Source of the DNA: Campylorhamphus procurvoides
Taxonomy: Eukaryota; Chordata; Aves; Passeriformes; Dendrocolaptidae
NCBI GenBank assembly: GCA_013396655.1
Contig: WBMV01004761.1
Coordinates: 62,186-126,185, forward strand
Direction: 5' to 3'
DNA length: 64,000 nucleotides
The notes below the pieces were generated by a model, which saw only the letters and a list, made by a program, of their open reading frames with translations, was not told the DNA's origin and did not search any database. The stretch's first letter is position 1; every line of letters begins with the position of its first letter. The translations under genes were made by a program, and so were the position numbers. Shown one piece after another: positions 33,333 through 45,740 of the stretch.

Positions 33333-36300
33333 CTAGCCACACATCGTCAGCAGCAGCCACTGGGAAGGAGAGGAAGAAGGGATAAGCAGGGGCTGGTGCA
33401 TTTTTGGCATGCCCTCATGTGTCAACTCCAAGAGCTCTCTAAGAAACACAGGGCCTGCAGCAATCCCATTTTCTTATCTTGATCTTTTATGGGTCCTTTT
33501 CCTGCTCAGGGAGCTGGAGGGCTTTCTACCAGAGGGGCCCCATTCACTCTCATGCCTTGTTCCCCTTGTCTCCCACCCCACCTTGTGCTGGGCTGAGCTC
33601 TCACCTCAGCGAGGTTCATGACAGCGGTCCCAGTGCCATCAGGGTCCATGCTGTGGAAGAACCCTACGGGGACACAAGAACAAGGTGAGCAACACACCCT
33701 CTGTTCCTGCCCTCCCTGCCACAGGGCCATCACTCACTGAACATGGCCTCCAGCTTCACAAGGCAGCAGACAAAATTGTCAAAGTCCACACCCATGTTAT
33801 CGTCTGCATAGCGGGCCACCACCACCTGATGCAGCTTGTTGTTCAGCTTGAACCCTGCAAGGCAGAGAGCAGTCAGCACCCCAGGAAGGCAGGAGTCCAC
33901 AAGCCCACACAAAGGGACCACCAACCCACCCAAGGAAAGGCATAGTGTCCAGTCTCAACTGGAAGAGGGGACGCTCTTCTTGCAGCTGTATGACTAGTTA
34001 GCTCACTGATTCACCCCAGGCCTCTGCTTCACCACGATGGGATTCTGCAGGTCAGAGGAGGACAGTGTCAAGGACCACCTTGCATGTGTCCCTAACTCTG
34101 AGGTTCCAGCACTTGGTACAGCTGGGATAGGGAGAGCCTGGTGTGTATATGTGCCACATCTCACTAAAACAGGTTGGTTCTAAGCATGAAATATAGGCTG
34201 GTCGCACTCTTCTCCAGTTACTTGGGACAGGACTCTGCCAGCAAAAGCCCCCTACCCAGACCCCAGCCCATCCCGATGCTTCCCCAGACCTACCGGCTGA
34301 CTCCAGAGCCATGCGCATTTCATAGGAGCTCATGGTGCCAGACTTATCCAGGTCATGCTGGCGGAAGATTGTCTGCAAAAACATCACAGAGGACATGAAG
34401 AGCAGGCTCTCCTGTGGCCTCCAGCCTGGCCTGTGACCCCTCACCCTGCCTCCTCAAGAGGGGTGCTACCCCTGTGCAGTGCACCATGCCCCCACTCCTC
34501 CTCACCAGCCAACTCCGGATCTTGTTCCAAAGGATCTGGAACTCCACCAGCCCAAGGTGGGCACTGCCGTCTTTCTGGGGGGCAGAGGGTCAAGGAGAAA
34601 GCAGCCAGCAAAGGGAGTGGTGCAAATACAAAGCCACCAGATTCCATTACCTTGAGGTGAGAAAAGCCCGGCCAGGTTTCCCCCTGCAAGGAATTCCCCT
34701 CTCTGTCCTGCAAGATCAGAGCCTGCAACGCAACAGGGAAAGGGCAACACTTGAACTAGCTGTCATACCACTGCCTGGGAGCAGTTGTGCTGCTGCTATA
34801 GGAAGCACATCACTGTGCTGTCTTCAGAGCAAAACTGGGCTGGCCTGCAGCAAAAAGAGATGTTGTAGGGCCAGGCTGGAGAAGGGCTCAGAGGTGCTCC
34901 TCTAGCCTTGTCTGACCCCTCAACTACATGTCCCTGTGCAAGCAGGACACAGGTGTTGGCTCCTGTCACTTTACAGCTCTCATCCTCAACAGCTAGACAG
35001 AATGGTGTACGGAAAAGAAGCCCAACAGTCCTCATTTCCTTTCAGGAGTGCCTTGAAGGCTGGGTGCCATGACAGCATGTCAGGTTGGGGAGCCCATGGT
35101 GAAGGAAAGCACAGGGAGATTCCTCCTGGAACGGAAAGTAGAAGGCATGAGTGGGACTGGGCTGGTCTAGTGACAGAGCCACAGCCCAAACAAGCAGGGG
35201 GAACTGATGGCCCTTGCCAAAAAACCTGCTGCTAAAGCCAGGGGGTAGAGGGCAGGTGGCCCTGATGCCATAAGGACCCCTTCCTTCTCATGGTTGAACA
35301 GCCTCGGTATGGCTGGAGAGCCAAGCCCTAGTTCCCATGGAGAAGACTCGCTGTCAGCAAGCTGAGCACCATGGAAACTGGCCCCTGTCCGTGGCACCAA
35401 GAGGATACATCCATCAGGTTGACCATGTTGCGGCAGGAGTCCATGCTGAACCCATCTGTCTTCAGATCTTTGTCTGAGGAGGAAGGAGGAGGTTGAGCAC
35501 ATGAATCAAAACCCCACCTGCTGAGCAAGCTCGGACTGCAGGGAGCAAGGGTGGGAAGGGCAGCACTTACGTCTAGCGATGACTCTGTTCAGAATAGTCC
35601 GGAGCTCAAAGACGCTGATTTCCATGTCCTGTGGAAGGAGCAGAGTTAGTATCACCCCTTGCTTGCTCTCCACCCCACTTGTGGCCATTGCCTCTCTCCT
35701 GCCTAAACATCTCTGCCTTAGTCACAAAACGTGAGGGTGCCATAACATTTGTTGCATGCCCAGAAGAGTTTGGCTCACAAATGGATGCCTCTTGCCCAAA
35801 TCTGGATCTGCCATGCCACCCCTGGGGGCAGCTGGGCTGAGCCATGGCAGAGATGGACTTGTCTGCAGGATAGGACTGAGTGAGTGTGGACTGGAACTCC
35901 CATGGCTAGGGATCCCATTCCATCCCCTCCCCAGGCCTGGACTTTCCAGAGCTCAGAAGAGCCATACCCACCTCCCCTGCCAGCTGCTGGAACATGTTCT
36001 TGAAGCTGTCCTCTATGTCATCTTCAGTTATTTCCTCCTGGGGTGACACAGGCCAGAAAGAAGAGGTTAGTGGTCAAACCCAGGCTCTGCCCTGCCTCCC
36101 AGGCTCAGCAAACCCCAGCTGGAAAGGAAGCTCTTCTTTGTACTTCTCATCTTTGTTAATCACCACATTGCCATCACCCGACCCTGCCAGCCCCTCTCTA
36201 GTCACAATAACATCCCAAACTCAGAGAGCCACCTCCTGCCTGCAGCTCCCCCTCCCAAGCCCTGGAGCTTCAGCATCAGCTGAACCAAAGTGGCGGCTCC

Positions 36301-36343
36301 TACCTCATCTGCCAGATCTGCTGAGATCTCCTCATCCAGCTCC
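33333..36343 (-). CDS. CAPN11: CAPN11 penta-EF-hand domain exons
   Basis: The last nine exons encode roughly residues 514-705, the Ca2+-binding penta-EF-hand domain that also pairs with the small subunit. Visible hands include [13 protein letters not shown] (35571-35628), MD joined to [12 protein letters not shown] across the 35409/34574 junction, [14 protein letters not shown] (34294-34372), [16 protein letters not shown] (33738-33854) and [12 protein letters not shown] (33605-33663). The protein ends WLLLTMCG. The donor after exon 35409-35473 reads GTATCC, a weak match to GTRAGT, but the junction restores the conserved EF-hand exactly. Confidence 0.9.
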
Positions 36344-39300
36344 CTGGGGCAGAAAGGAGGAAAACAAAGTGATGAGCAGAGTCCCCAGCCAGCAGGCTGC
36401 CTGCGGTGAGGAAACATCCCCCTGCTCACAGACACAGGGTGTGCCCTCCCAGGCAGGGACTCACGCTGTGTCAGACTGCTTCTCAGTGAAGACCCGCAGG
36501 ACAAAGTCGGCCTCCTTGTGTGGCTCGAAGGTGGAGGGCACAACGATGTACTCGCCGGGGGGCAGACGGATCTGGTTGCTCACCTCCCGCAGGTTGATGA
36601 AGGTCTCAGACCGTGCCCGTGACTGGTTTCGCAGGAAGAAGTCCTTCTTCAGGTGTACGTTCTGGGTGCCCTGGGCCTGAAGGAAGGAAAGTGCTTGTGG
36701 ACCACAGTCCCCCAATGGGAAGCATTCACAGGGAGCGACAGGACCAATGCCAGCCCCTGTCAGGCAGGACATCCCTGCCCTGCCCATCCCAGGATGAGTT
36801 ATCCCTCCCTTCCTCCCACATGGAGGTGCCCAGCACCCACTAGCACCCAGCCACTGCCAGTGCTGTGGGAGCTCCCAGGCCAGTGGATGCATCAACACAT
36901 TCCTGTCCACTCCTGGGCTCCCCTCCGAGAGGGGGAAGGCTCCAGCAGCTCAGGACATACCTCCTCAGGAACCTGCAGAGAGGACAGAAAAGGGAGAAAA
37001 AATCAGAATCCCTTACAAATGCAGGGAGCACAGGATAGGGGACATTAGCCCACAGATGGGCTAGAGCAGGTGGACAAAGTTTCCCTGAGGACTGGGATTG
37101 AGGTGGGACTGGCAGGGCTGAACCTGTCCCAAGGGAGTGGCATTGGCATGGGCAGGAGTTACCTCATAGACAGCAAAGCCGATGGTGTGCATGTCTCCTC
37201 CCACCCGCCGCTCCCGCCGCCGATGCTTCTGCATCAGAGCCACCAGGAAGCTGCAGGCCACCTCGTCATCCCCAGGGTCGTCGTCTTCTTCCAGCAACTT
37301 GATCTTAAACTGGGGGTTGATCCAGAATGTGGCTGAGAGGGAGAGGATGTGTGGATGAGACACTTGGCTTCACCACGCTGCCAAGAGCAGAGATGTGGAG
37401 ACCAGAGGTACCTGGGTGATTCCTGCAGCCCCCAGCAGTACTTCCACGGCGCCACGTGCCCTCGAACACCTGTGTGTGCCACCTGCTGAGCTCATCCTTG
37501 GTGAGGGCATCAGGGGTCAGGTTGCAGATCTCCAGCCTGGAGAACTCCCTCATGAAGTCCCGAAAAGACATCCTACAGGAGGCAGGTAGGGGCTGAGGCC
37601 AGGGCACTGCTGTGGGGAGGGAGGAGCGCACAAGCAGCTCTGGACCCAGTCAACATTTTGGGAGAATTAAGTGACAGTAAGATCTTTAAAGTGATAGCTT
37701 ATTTATAAGGCCTCTGATGTGGGTTTGGAGAAGAAGGAATGTTTACCCTTCCTAGATGTTTACTTTGCATTTAGTTGGGCTGAATTTCCTTGAAGGGAGG
37801 AAAACTATTAACTAGATCAGATGAGAAAATGCTGGCAAACACTCCACTGCTGTAAAGTCAGCTCATAAAGGCAGGTCATGCGCTTCAGGTGAAGCATGAC
37901 CACAGGATCTTTCCCCAGCTCCGCTGCTTCTTCCCAGGCTGGCTGCTGAAATAGAGCAACACTTTGCTCCAGCACTCACCAGAACTCTCCATCCTCCATC
38001 TTCAGCTGCAGCTCCTCCCTGTCATCAGGGTCAATGTTGTCCCATTCAGAGGAGCTGAAATAGCAGGAGAGAGACAATTATATGAGGGCTCCTCAAGGTG
38101 AATTGAGAGCACTTTGGAGCTGACCCCCAACTTCTCCCCATTCCGATCAAAGGGTACTGCATGCTGTTAACTTCCCATCAGCGGTGCCAGGAGCTCAATT
38201 GCTCTGTGCACAGGGCTTACTGGCCTGCTAGTGGTGAGATTGGCATCCCTTCCGTCCTGCTTACCCGTCACTCCAGGCTCCAGTCCACTCCACCTGACCC
38301 CAGGGGTTCCTGATGCGGATGAGTTGTTCCTGCTGACCCCGGTAGTTCACCTGCCAGACACCAGACACAGGAAGTTTATCCCATGCCACTGGCCAGGCTG
38401 TTATTGCTATTAATGTCTAATCTAGCTAACTCACGTCTCTGAAGGCTGTGACAGAATAGGCATGGCCCTTCACCAGCTTCTTGAAGGTCACTGCTTCCAT
38501 ATCAAAGGCACTTGTGATCTGAGGAGAATGTGCAAAGCTCAAGTCAATAGGATTAATTTAATGTAGTCTTATCCCTACCTTTTCCCTCCACTGTGTAGAG
38601 AATTCCCCTTGCTTTGCACTGTTTGCAGCCAAGAGAAGTAGCAGGCAGGAGCTCGCTGTGCTCAAAGGCTGCTGGCTGAGGACAATTAAAGAAGTTTCCC
38701 TGCCAGAGGATCCTGAAGATCCATCAGGGAACCACTGAAACTTCAGAAACAAAAAAAGGATTTCATGAGAGGGAGCAGATGAAAAGTGCTGCTCGAGGTA
38801 ATGTGCTGAGACAAGACATGGCCAGAATTACAGGCAGACCCTTGTCCTGCACTTGAGATGGACATTCCTGTTCCATCCAAAGGAGCCCATTCACAGCAAC
38901 TGGGCTGCAGCCCCATGGCTGCCACACTGGCTCTGGAAAGGGTGCTTTGCTAAGAGGGGGAAAAAGTAACCTCCCAGCGAGGAGACTGCTGATAGAACCC
39001 TGGGCTGTGAGGCCCCACTTTGGCCACTGCTGTGGCAGAGCCCCGGCTCATCCCAGCGCACCACTTACGTCGATGGAGCAGCCCAGCAGGGACCCCCTCT
39101 CCAGTGCCTTGCGGATGATGTGGCCCATGTTGCGTGGCGGTCGCTTCAGGTCATACATCTCTGCCACGCCGCCCGTGAAGTCCTCAAAGCCCTCCGTGGT
39201 GCTGCCCCCCGAGAGTGACTCGTAGCAGCTGTTCAGCCTGAGCACCAGGCGGTGAGAGTGGCGAGTAAGGAGACAAGGAGGTAGCACACTGCTGCTCCCC

Positions 39301-41855
39301 AGGCACCCAACACAAGCAGGGCCTGCAGAAGAAGAGACTCCCTTCCCTCCACCCCGCACAGTGAGGTGCCCTGTCCCCCACCTGCCCACATGCCCACCAC
39401 TGGGGTACCCACTTGGCATAGGCCTTCTCCAGCAGAGCACTCCAAAACTCCGTGCACTCTGCTGAGTGGACAAACAGGAGCTCCCCATCCTTGGTGGGCA
39501 GCAGGTCGTCCACCACCACATCCACCCACTCACCGAACTGCCAGATCTGGGGGGTGAGGAGAGAGTGGGATGAGCTTGGAGCATAACATAGCTTACTCAT
39601 ACCTACCCCAGAGGGATGCCCTCAAACCAACACCCTCTCTTCCACCCCAGCCCACCAGCTGAGGAGGGCCATGAGCCCCCAGCCCACCTGGAAGTGGAAG
39701 ATGCCAGCATAGTCCTCCTGGAAGCTCTGTCCATGAGGTACCACACGGTGCAGGAGCTCCTCATTGAGTGTGAGGGAGCCGATGGCAGCCAGGAGCCAGC
39801 AGTCACCTGGGGAAGGAGAGGAAGCCAGTGTGAGCAGCCATCACCTCTAGGTGGGACAGTAGACAACAGACATTTAGGACCCATGTTGTGCTCTCCCTGC
39901 AAATGTTTGGGGTTCCCCAGATCAAAAAGTATGTGAGAAAACCTGAAAGGGTCCAGCAAACAGAGCTCAGGGAGCCAGGCTTGCTCAGCCTGCCTTCAGA
40001 GAAAAATATTTGCTCAAGGCAACACAGAATGGTCCTCCCTCACATGGAGCCTGTGTCCAGACCACCACACACAGTCAGCACCAACAGCCCCTTCCTGCAG
40101 CCATTTATCTAGACCCGCCTGGAACTCATTCATATGACTCCCCTCCGTATCTTCGACAGCAAGTTCTGCAGTGGAATTACACTTTGTATTTAAAAAGCCA
40201 TTTTATCAAGCAAGAGGGTTAATGCTGCTGCCTCAGCTTCTCACTTGTGAGCAATGCCACCGCCCTTTTCCTTCCAACTTCTCTTAGCCACAAGTTTTGC
40301 TCCAGGCCAGCACTGAGTTTTAAATTCTTTGCCTTGATTCCCCTTTCTCTTTTGCCTTTGAAGCCTTTCACACCTTAGCCTTGAGCCTGGTTAACCTGTA
40401 ACTGGGATGTGGTTCGACAAAATGGAATTTCAGATTTTTTAATGACCAACTGAACACCACCACAGTGCTCTGGGCTGTTATGTGCTCCAGTTACCACCTC
40501 AAGTTTGCCTAATTACTGGATGCATTAAATGTGGTCAGCCCTGCAACCAGCATGCTATGTGTGCTAAGGTATATGATATTCCCAGTGCTCTACTTGATCC
40601 CAATCAGGACAACACTCCTGAGGGTACCAAGGTCTGTTTTCAATGACCACTCTGCCAGCCCACCCAGCCTATTAACACTTCTTTCCTTGCTCAGTGCCTT
40701 TGCCTTAGGAAACATCCCTGGGAGAAATGACTTTTACTCAACAGCTCTCCTCTTGATTCCCTTCTGCCAGACTGCACTGCTTTGCAACCACTTTGTCATG
40801 ACCAGCACATCCTCACCTCAATTTGTTACTGTCATCCAGCTGATGTCCCCCACCTTCCACTCTCCACTGCATCAAATGGAAAGGACCAGGCACCCAACCC
40901 TCCCCAGTCACTACTCTCCCAGACCAAGTTCCAGGGACAGAGCTCCAACACTCACCCAGAGCCCCCTGGCAGATGTCCGTCCGGGTTGCACCGCCAACAA
41001 TGAATTGAGGGTCATCCACTAATTCCTGCACAAGGACAGAATCAGATGCTGGAGTTCAGATGCAGGGCCTGGGCTTCAGCAGAGCTGGCACTCAGTGCAG
41101 CTCTGACTTGGGAGAAATAGTATATGGCCCTTGCAAGGTGTACCCCATGTGCCCTCTGCTAGGGAAGGCTGCTTGACTGCAATCCCAAGGCCATCATGGT
41201 AAGGCAAGGCAAGATGTTCTGCTGTAGCCATGGGAAGACAAGGCTGGATAGACTAATGACATTCCGCTTGCACTTGTGGCACCAGGGGATATATGCCCTC
41301 AAAAGCCCCAGTCACTGAGGGCGACACATTCATGCTGTGGCCCCTAAAGAAATGACACAACCCACCTATTTTGGAGCCCACAGTCTGCTGCCCAGAGGAA
41401 GCTGGGCCTGCTAGGCACAATGCTTTTCTGAGCAGACACCCATGGGGCATTGCTTCCAGCCCTTGGGAAAGGAAACTATGCAGCACTCCAGGCACTTTGA
41501 GCACGGAGTGGAGCCAGCCAGAGCTAGGCTGCAGCTCAGCACACCACGTCAGTGCAGAGATGCAGGGCAGGGATGCCAGCCCAGCCTGAGAAGCAAGCCC
41601 AGCACTTACCGATGGACGCTTCCACTCCACCCCCCGCGTCTTGCTGGAGTGCGGCCCCAGCTCCTTGAATCCAAGGGCAGTGGGGCCAGCTGGGAACTGG
41701 GGATCTCTGAAGAGGGTGCCACTCTCAATGCACTGCTGCTTGAGGGCCTCATAGTCCTGGTTGAGGTACTTGATGGCGTTGTTGTGTTGGCCAAGCCCCT
41801 CGGCTCTCAGGCGATCTCTCTGTAGACGGGCAGCCATCCCTCCAAAGGGCATCAT
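33333..41855 (-). CDS. CAPN11: Classical calpain large subunit (avian mu/m-calpain, CAPN11)
   Basis: This is a Ca2+-dependent cytosolic cysteine protease subunit that pairs with the small subunit (CAPNS1) and cleaves cytoskeletal and signalling proteins. Exons 5' to 3': 41610-41855, 40956-41025, 39688-39806, 39413-39546, 39069-39237, 38435-38518, 38265-38350, 37980-38054, 37412-37572, 37163-37332, 36961-36972, 36465-36676, 36304-36343, 35972-36037, 35571-35628, 35409-35473, 34506-34574, 34294-34372, 33738-33854, 33605-33663, 33333-33359. They total 2118 bases, giving 705 codons plus TAG with no break. 705 aa is the length I recall for the chicken enzyme. The first ATG (41853-41855) is followed at once by a second; I take the upstream one. 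Catalytic Cys108, His265 and Asn289 are present. The protein resembles human CAPN1 as much as CAPN11; the symbol rests on its position next to TMEM63B. Confidence 0.93.
36465..38054 (-). CDS. CAPN11: CAPN11 calpain-type beta-sandwich (CBSW/C2-like) exons with a 12-base microexon
   Basis: Exons 37980-38054, 37412-37572, 37163-37332, 36961-36972 and 36465-36676 encode the end of PC2 and the beta-sandwich domain. Readable family landmarks are [27 protein letters not shown], an acidic loop [22 protein letters not shown] and [20 protein letters not shown]. Exon 36961-36972 is only 12 bases and encodes VPEE; a microexon of this size is also found at the same place in mammalian classical calpains, as I recall. 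The acidic loop is the Ca2+-sensing, phospholipid-facing part of the domain in the family. Confidence 0.88.
38265..39806 (-). CDS. CAPN11: CAPN11 protease core exons (PC1/PC2) with catalytic triad
   Basis: Exon 39688-39806 carries the active-site cysteine in the motif [12 protein letters not shown] (Cys108). Exon 39413-39546 has the substrate-cleft strand [13 protein letters not shown]. Exon 39069-39237 has [19 protein letters not shown]. Exon 38435-38518 has the active-site histidine in VKGHAYSVT (His265), and exon 38265-38350 the asparagine in RNPWGQVEW (Asn289). The triad sits seven residues lower than in human CAPN1 (115/272/296), as expected for a shorter N-terminus. All three residues and the surrounding motifs are intact, so the enzyme should be active. 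Confidence 0.93.
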
Positions 41856-42430
41856 GGCCAGGCACTGGCAGCACTGACTTCAGCTCCTCTCCCTGCAACA
41901 CAACGGGCACAGCCAGGCTGAGACCCCCCTGGGGATGTCAGTCATCTCACAGAGCCAGGCTTGGAGACTGGATCCCCAGTTCCCCACCAGCCTCACAGCA
42001 GGGACCTCCTCCATCACTACTGTCCCGGGTCAGCAAGCCCAGTGGCACACAGAGCATCCCAGGGTGGGCACACGCACCGGGGGAACCTCCGCAGACCCCA
42101 TCCCCTGCAGCAGCCCTATTCAGAGCCCTGTCCTCCAGCCCAGCTATCACAGTCGTGTTGTCTTTAGGAGTAACCAAGGAAGCAGAGCAGCGCTGACGGC
42201 TGGCTGGGAGGAGGCAGCCCACGAGTCTCCCGTCCTGTCCCGTCCCCAAAAAGCTGAGCCGGGAGGAATTTCAGGCCCTTTCCGCACCCTTCAGCGTCTC
42301 CTCCCGGCGCAGCTTTCCGGGTCCTTCCCTGGTCCTGGCTCCTCCTCGCCCGGGAGGGCGTCAGCGGCCGCCGCAGCTTCTCCCAGCCGCGGGCGCCTCT
42401 CCCTTCTCCTTCCAGACCCGCCCCGGCTGC
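41856..42430 (-). promoter_or_regulatory. CAPN11 5' UTR segment and GC-rich upstream patch
   Basis: The first coding exon seems to start at an acceptor (TGTTGCAG, cut at 41892/41893), leaving about 37 bases of 5' UTR before the ATG. A CpG-rich stretch at roughly 42290-42430 lies immediately upstream and could hold a non-coding first exon or promoter. I found no strong minus-strand donor there, so the first exon may instead be the one near 44.8 kb. Confidence 0.4.
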
Positions 42431-44639
42431 CTCAGCACTGAGTCAATAGGGCCGGGTAGGGAGGAACCCAGCGGGGCGCACATAGCTCTGTCTATGGGGC
42501 TAGAGGAGGATCGGGAAGGAAGAGGCGGGACAGCCCTTCCCGGCACACGAACACTCAGGCAGGATGATTCAAGGCTCGCCGACAGCCAGTGGAGCAGCCC
42601 CTGGGAAGGGATGTGGGGTGCAGTGGGGCACCCTGGCAGGGCAGACACCACAGAGCCCCCACACCGCACGGGTCTCTGCCCTGGCCTTCCTCCCAGGGGC
42701 TTAACCAGCAGCTCACGGCCAGGCGCTTCAAACCAGCATGACACAGCTGCCAGGCATGGGTGGCCCCACAGCGCCGCCCCAATGCGGTGGGCAAGTCCCA
42801 AGTCCCCTCCCAGTGCCCAGCTGCCATCAGCCCTGTCCAGGCACCCTGACAGCAGCCGGTGTTCGCACCCACTGCACTGCCCAGGATGGAAGGGGCCTCC
42901 GGGGGCCACCTGGTCCAAGCCCCCATGCAATCAGTGTCACCTGCAGCAGGGCCATGGGGCAGGTGCCATTACCATCAGCCCACCGGCATCTGCAGCTCGC
43001 TGTGCCCTACTCCACAGCCATCTCAGCTCCTGCTTGGCAGGGCTGGTGCCGAATACTTCAGAGGTTTCTCCCTGTGAGGGAGTGAAGCAGTCCTTGGGTA
43101 AATAAGCCAGGAGCCAGCAACCCACTCAGAGCAGCCAGCTGGGATACCAGCAATGGCCTGCTGCCTCCCTAGCACCCTGTCCCAGGGCAGCAGGGTGCAG
43201 CCTGGCTTCAAAGGCTTTCCTTGTCCTGAAATGCTTTGATAGCTAAGTAAAGGCAGGGAACAGCAAAAAGCTTTTGGCACATACATAGGGCATAAATCTG
43301 GCTGCTAACTCATGGAGCTGCCCTAGCTAGAAGCTTTTCAGAAGAAAAATCTAGTCTTTCCCATCATTCTGCCTGCCCTGGATGCTCTAAACCCACTATC
43401 CTTCTCCAAGGTAGTGCCAGCCTTTCTCTTCTCAATAGTGGCCCCAAATCTATGGAGCTTCTCTCTCCAGTTCCTGCTCCACAGCCAAACACCCTGGCAG
43501 TCTCTCCCAGCAGCAAAGGCACTCATTGCCTGCAGAGCTGATGGGATGGCTCCTCCAGTCCCAGGTGCTGCCCAAAGCCCAGGGAGGGCTGCAGGAGGAG
43601 GAAACCCAAGTGCAGCCGCCCGCACTACCTCCAGTTCCCACCTCATCACCTCCCCGGCACTCACACCACAGCCTGCCGACAGCCAGCGACCCTTCCCTTC
43701 CCCTGGCAGGCTCCCTGCACCCTCTCCCACCCTACCTACCAGTACTGGCCATGGCTGCGGACATAGGGAGCTCTGTGCAGACACGGGCACCGTACGAGTT
43801 ATTCTTAGATCTGTGGCTCAAAATACTCAGAAGGCTGTGCTCAGTGGCAGACGGAGGTCACGCAAGCGCAGAGCAAGGAAGAGTATTTCAGATCCCAGAA
43901 TGGGAGAGGAACCACATGGGGCCTTAAATGACAGGATTGGCTGCTGACACCACCCCAGGGTGATGCTGACGGACACTGCAGGTCCTCCACGGAGGAGGAA
44001 AGGCTGTGATGAGACAAGCCAAGCCCCCAGGGCAGTTTTCCACAGCGGGTGCCTTACAACTATAATATGATGCTTTCCAATATTGGAGGCACCTCTGATC
44101 CCTCCCAGGCGGGAGCAGAAAGATGCGCTGGTACCTGCAGGGTCTCTGATACCTCACGCACCTTAGTGCATACTGCAAAACTCCTAGGTAGAATCATTGC
44201 TGAAGTCCAGCCAAAAATCTGTGCAGATCTCTGGTTTGTCGGCTGCTCTTGCACATCAAGTGGGGAGTTCCCTTCCTCGAGGCCAGCCCTGACACAAAGT
44301 ATCCTGCCGCGTACTCAGCTCGGGGCAAGGAGCCACTGCCACCCATAGGGTCCCACATGGCTCAAGCAGCTCTCAGGCCCTTTCCGGCCCTCCGGATGAC
44401 AAGGATCCTCATTTTCCTCAAGCTTCCCTTTATGTTCGCGCATCCCTTTGCTGAGATGCGGCGCCGGGTTTGGCTGGGATCGACAGCGCATCCTGGCTGG
44501 CTGCGCTACCCAGTTGACTGGCCGCCCTGATTGGGATGCCTCCGGGTCTCTGCGGATGTTATCTAACGCAAAAATCCCCGCAGACAGAAAGGACACGGGA
44601 CAGGCAAGCCTGGAGAAGCTTAGCGAACAGAGGAAGCAG

Positions 44640-44960
44640 GCGGGGAGGGGGAAGGACCCGCCGCCGGGCGGGCAGGGGTCTATTCCCGCGGAGGCGCCCG
44701 GAGGAGCTCTGGCCGCCCGGCGGTGGGGATGCCCCCCGGTGCTTAACCCTGTGCTGGGGGTCGGATAAGGGGGAGGATGGGGATGGGGGGGATGGACTTA
44801 CGGAAGCTGCCGCCGCCGCCGCCACCGCCCTGCCCGCTTCGGCCCAGCCCAGCCCAGCCCAGCCCGGCTCGGTGCGGCCCCGAGGAAGGTGGAGTCTCGG
44901 TGGGCAGGATGTGCGAGCAAAGCCGGGAGGGCGGTGGAGGGGGAGCTAAAGGAGCAGTGA
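44640..44960 (-). promoter_or_regulatory. CpG island with a probable minus-strand non-coding first exon
   Basis: This stretch is rich in CpG and carries a (CCG)n run (44806-44829) and four CCCAG copies (44843-44862). On the minus strand a good splice donor, GTAAGT, occupies 44796-44801, directly after a GC-rich segment ending at 44802. This is the usual look of a non-coding first exon. The next acceptor on that strand is the CAPN11 coding exon at 41892, so this is probably a CAPN11 promoter. A separate non-coding RNA is the alternative. Confidence 0.45.
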
Positions 44961-45589
44961 CGGCTCACAGATGCCGGAAGGGGATTTATCGGGGCTGCTG
45001 GTGCGGCTTTGTGTGTTGTCACCGTTTCCCAGGTCCCGGGGATGGAAGGGTTGCTGCCGGGATGGGCGCGCTTCTTTCCACCATTGTTCGGAGTCAAGGG
45101 TGTGGTGCACACACAAACCGCGGCTGGAAGGAGAAGAGGAAGTCACTTTCCTTCAGGAGTGGGTTTTGCGGCCGACTGCCTCACACTGCTTAGCTGGGTG
45201 AAGCTCTCCACTGCACCTTGTCCCAGGGCTTGTTGACCTTCTGGTGCCATGGCTGTGTGCGGTGGTCGCAATGGGTGTCAGACGCTGTGGGGTGCCTTCT
45301 TCTTCCCTCATGTCTGGGAAGGCTGTGCCTGCATCACCTCGCCCAGAGACTCGTGGCTGGCGACCCTGCTGCCAGCTGCCCTGGCTTCCCTGCCAGCCCT
45401 GGCAGTCATGGCTGGTACCCACCCCTTGTTGCTGGGTGCCAGCAGGGCCCTCCCCAGGCTGGTCCCCCTGCCCTGGGGCTTCCCGCACCTGGACTGCCCC
45501 TGCGTGCCCTCTGTGACTCAAGGTGCAGCAATGCAGCAATGCTGGGTGGTGCTGTTACCAGCGGCCATGGCCACAGCAGGGCTTGGCAC

Positions 45590-45740
45590 AGCACTGCACA
45601 GCCCTCTTGTGTGGTGCAACATGGCTTTGGCTGGCATGGCATGGCTCAGCTTGGACTGGCACAGCTTGGCCTGGTATGGTTCAGCACAGTATGTCTAGCA
45701 TGGCTTGGCGTGGCATGGCCAGCTCAGCTCAGCTCAGCCG
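45590..45740 (+). repeat. Degenerate TGGCATGGC / GCTCA minisatellite
   Basis: The stretch is built of imperfect tggcatggc, cagcttgg and gctca units (three gctca in a row at about 45721-45735). It lies between CAPN11 and the TMEM63B 3' end. The 278-codon plus-strand open frame spanning it has no gene-like features and is attributed to the repeat composition. Confidence 0.6.
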
